DNA from: an uncultured Clostridia bacterium
Lineage (GTDB): Bacteria; Bacillota; Clostridia; Oscillospirales; Acutalibacteraceae
DNA length: 7,384 bases
NCBI GenBank assembly: GCA_945227095.1
Contig: CALYOC010000025.1
Location: 1 to 7,384 of the forward strand
Reading direction: 5' to 3'
Positions 5,963-7,384 of the stretch are shown in pieces. Both the position numbers and the translations under genes were made by a program. The notes beneath the pieces were generated by a model. That model ran no database searches and was not told the origin of the DNA. It was given only the letters and a program-made list of their open reading frames with translations. Positions within the stretch are counted from its first letter, which is position 1, and each line of letters begins with the position of its first letter.

Positions 5963-7039
5963 ATGTTGTTCCAAGTTTATGGTGATGGTGCTTGGATTAA
6001 GTGGCTTGGACTGGCAGCAGTTTTTGTCGGACTTATCCTTTTGAACGAGTTCACCAGAAGAACAAAACTCGGCGGAATAGTAATGCTTTTCATTCTTCCT
6101 GCCGTAATCACCGTTTGGCTTGTAGTAATCAATGTCGTTGACATTTCGGCGTTCCCAAGCTTTGCGAAGGATACGATTAAAGAGATGAACTCATGGTTCC
6201 ATTATGCCAAACTTTATGCGGCTCTTGCCGGATGTATCGGATTTTTGTTCATCAAGTATGATTGGGGAATCGGCAAGAAGCATTGGTTTAAATGCTTCCC
6301 GTTTATAATCGTTGCAATCAATATCCTTATCGCCGTTGCTTCCGACTCCGAGTCTGCTATCAAGGGATTTGCAGAGGGCGGAATTGCCGGTGGATATTGG
6401 TATTCTTCCGAAGGCGTATGGGTTTACGGAGGATGGCATAACATCTTCAATGCCCTCGCGGGACTTCTCAAGATTATGGGTATGACCGGTTGGTTCAATG
6501 TCTATGCTTCCAAGGATAAGCACAGAGCGGATATGATTTGGCCCGATATGACTTGGTGCTATATCATCGCATATGATGTTTGGAACTTTGCATATACATA
6601 CAACTGCCTTCCCACTCATTCATGGTATTGCGGACTCGGACTTCTCCTTGCACCGACAGTTGCGGCGTTCCTTTGGAACAAGGGCGGATGGATTCAGAAC
6701 AGAGCGAATACTCTTTTCCTGTGGTGCACATTTGCGCAGATTGTTCCCGCCTTCCAAAACCATTCAATCTTCTCAGTTGTACCTACACTTTATCCAACTG
6801 ACAGCATTTATGCGGCAACACAGGCAGGAGTTATGCCCACGAGCGCGAATTGGTATCCGATGCTTGTAGTCAGCGTACTTGCATTTGCAATCAACCTTGC
6901 ACTTATTTCCGTTGTCGTAGTTCGTTCGCAGTTCTTAAAGAGAAATCCGTATACAAACGATATCTTTGTCGGAACAAAGGATTACGAAAAGGCACTTGCC
7001 CGCTCCGTTGCGGCGAAAGAGGTTGCCGAAGCGAAGTAA
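5963..7039 (+). CDS. Trp-rich multi-pass membrane protein, DUF5692-like
   Basis: This is a 358-residue integral membrane protein of unknown function. Hydrophobic helices are visible near residues 13-30, 37-58, 82-98, 110-127, 158-174, 196-212, 222-238, 248-264 and 298-321. A charged cytoplasmic-type tail follows (KRNPYTNDIF... to AAKEVAEAK). It is unusually aromatic, with 18 Trp. The central block DMIWPDMTWCYIIAYDVWNF (190-209) contains acidic residues in or next to membrane segments. It and the following YNCLPTHSWY look like the conserved core. From memory the protein resembles DUF5692 membrane proteins of gut Firmicutes and Bacteroidetes; I could not check this. I see no transporter, cytochrome or quinone-binding signature that names a function. 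The start is fixed by AGGAGG 7 bases before the ATG. It lies 88 bases after hypA with no clear terminator between them, so it could be the last gene of the hyp transcript, but this is inference. Confidence 0.8.
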   Translation: MLFQVYGDGAWIKWLGLAAVFVGLILLNEFTRRTKLGGIVMLFILPAVITVWLVVINVVDISAFPSFAKDTIKEMNSWFHYAKLYAALAGCIGFLFIKYDWGIGKKHWFKCFPFIIVAINILIAVASDSESAIKGFAEGGIAGGYWYSSEGVWVYGGWHNIFNALAGLLKIMGMTGWFNVYASKDKHRADMIWPDMTWCYIIAYDVWNFAYTYNCLPTHSWYCGLGLLLAPTVAAFLWNKGGWIQNRANTLFLWCTFAQIVPAFQNHSIFSVVPTLYPTDSIYAATQAGVMPTSANWYPMLVVSVLAFAINLALISVVVVRSQFLKRNPYTNDIFVGTKDYEKALARSVAAKEVAEAK

Positions 7040-7068
7040 TATTTTGTAATATCAATACAGGTTATTTG

Positions 7069-7095
7069 AGCCGCACACATTGTGTGCGGCTTTTT
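7069..7095 (+). terminator. Strong rho-independent terminator after the membrane-protein gene
   Basis: AGCCGCACAC (7069-7078) pairs perfectly with GTGTGCGGCT (7082-7091) around an ATT loop, a GC-rich 10-bp stem followed by T's through 7095. It starts 29 bases after the TAA and closes the transcript from the left. Confidence 0.92.
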
Positions 7096-7097
7096 CC

Positions 7098-7126
7098 TTG
7101 ATAAAAATTATTTCTTGTTATATAAT
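7098..7126 (+). promoter_or_regulatory. trxA: Near-consensus sigma-A promoter for trxA
   Basis: TTGATA (7098-7103, 5/6), a 17-base spacer and a perfect TATAAT (7121-7126) begin 2 bases after the preceding terminator's T run. Transcription would start near 7133, giving an AT-rich leader of about 70 bases. A second TATAAT at 7174-7179 could be an additional -10, but its best -35, TTGCGA at 7148-7153, is 20 bases away, so that one is doubtful. Confidence 0.78.
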
Positions 7127-7202
7127 TGAGGTGTAAATTTATTATTTTTGCGAGTTTATTTCGTAAATCGGGATATAATAAAAGTCAGAAAGGGAGTAAA
7201 AT

Positions 7203-7384
7203 ATGTCTGTAATCAGCGTAAGTAAAGAGAATTTTGAAGAGATAAAAAACAGTGAAAAAACCGTTCTTTTGGATTTTTATGCCGATTGGTGCGGTCCGTG
7301 TCGTATGGTTTCACCGCTCGTCGATGAAATTTCCGAGGAGAATCCGCAGTATCTTGTGGGTAAAATCAATGTGGACAACGAGCC
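7203..7384 (+). CDS. trxA: Thioredoxin, N-terminal part (runs off right edge)
   Basis: Thioredoxin is a cytoplasmic dithiol-disulfide oxidoreductase that reduces protein disulfides using electrons from thioredoxin reductase. Sixty complete codons are present. VLLDFYADWCGPCRM places the active-site WCGPC at residues 29-33, and the conserved Pro follows in SPLVDE. VGKINVDNE is the next standard strand of the fold and stops at the window edge. The spacing from the start to WCGPC is normal for a full-length thioredoxin of about 105 residues. AGGGAG at 7191-7196, 6 bases before the ATG, supports the start. It has its own promoter behind a terminator, so it is not part of the preceding transcript. 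Whether a reductase gene follows cannot be seen. Confidence 0.95.
   Translation, partial: MSVISVSKENFEEIKNSEKTVLLDFYADWCGPCRMVSPLVDEISEENPQYLVGKINVDNE

Noticed and set aside
1..7384. CRISPR arrays, insertion sequences, tRNA or rRNA genes
   Set aside because: I saw no regularly spaced repeats, transposase motifs, terminal inverted repeats or RNA-gene signatures on either strand.

Overview
The window looks like chromosomal DNA from an anaerobic low-to-moderate-GC Firmicute, most likely a gut-type Clostridia (Oscillospiraceae/Ruminococcaceae-like). This is inferred from protein style, strong AGGAGG-type ribosome binding sites, sigma-A-like promoters in AT-rich gaps, and an oxygen-sensitive multi-[4Fe-4S] flavoprotein. 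No species can be named from the sequence alone. Every supported gene is on the + strand, and there is no gene-free stretch longer than about 210 bases.

Layout. (1) 1-315: the 3' end of an open frame whose last ~65 residues are a sensor-histidine-kinase ATPase tail. The sequence before it does not look like the rest of a kinase. A clear terminator follows. (2) 487-1863: a MATE-family multidrug/metabolite exporter with its own extended -10 promoter and its own terminator. (3) 2073-5874: a tight three-gene cluster, hypB, then a 908-residue fused iron-sulfur/FAD/NAD(P) oxidoreductase, then hypA. Gaps are 57 and 4 bases, and a good promoter sits upstream of hypB. (4) 5963-7039: a tryptophan-rich multi-pass membrane protein resembling DUF5692. 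It has a very strong Shine-Dalgarno and ends at a strong GC-rich terminator. (5) 7203 to the right edge: the start of thioredoxin (trxA) behind a near-consensus promoter.

How the genes may work together. HypB (GTPase) and HypA (Zn/Ni-binding adaptor) normally hand nickel to [NiFe]-hydrogenase, and in some bacteria to urease. Here no hydrogenase subunit and no hypC, hypD, hypE or hypF is visible. Instead, a large fused flavoprotein lies between the two nickel chaperones. It has a winged-helix-like N-terminus, an unusual cysteine domain, two ferredoxin-like CxxCxxCxxxC sites, a GltD-type iron-sulfur domain and FAD and NAD(P) Rossmann folds. The arrangement suggests that electron supply and nickel handling are coupled, or that all three serve a nickel enzyme encoded elsewhere. 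This cluster is the best candidate in the window for an undescribed system, but the link rests on gene order only. The MATE exporter and thioredoxin have separate promoters and look like ordinary neighbours.
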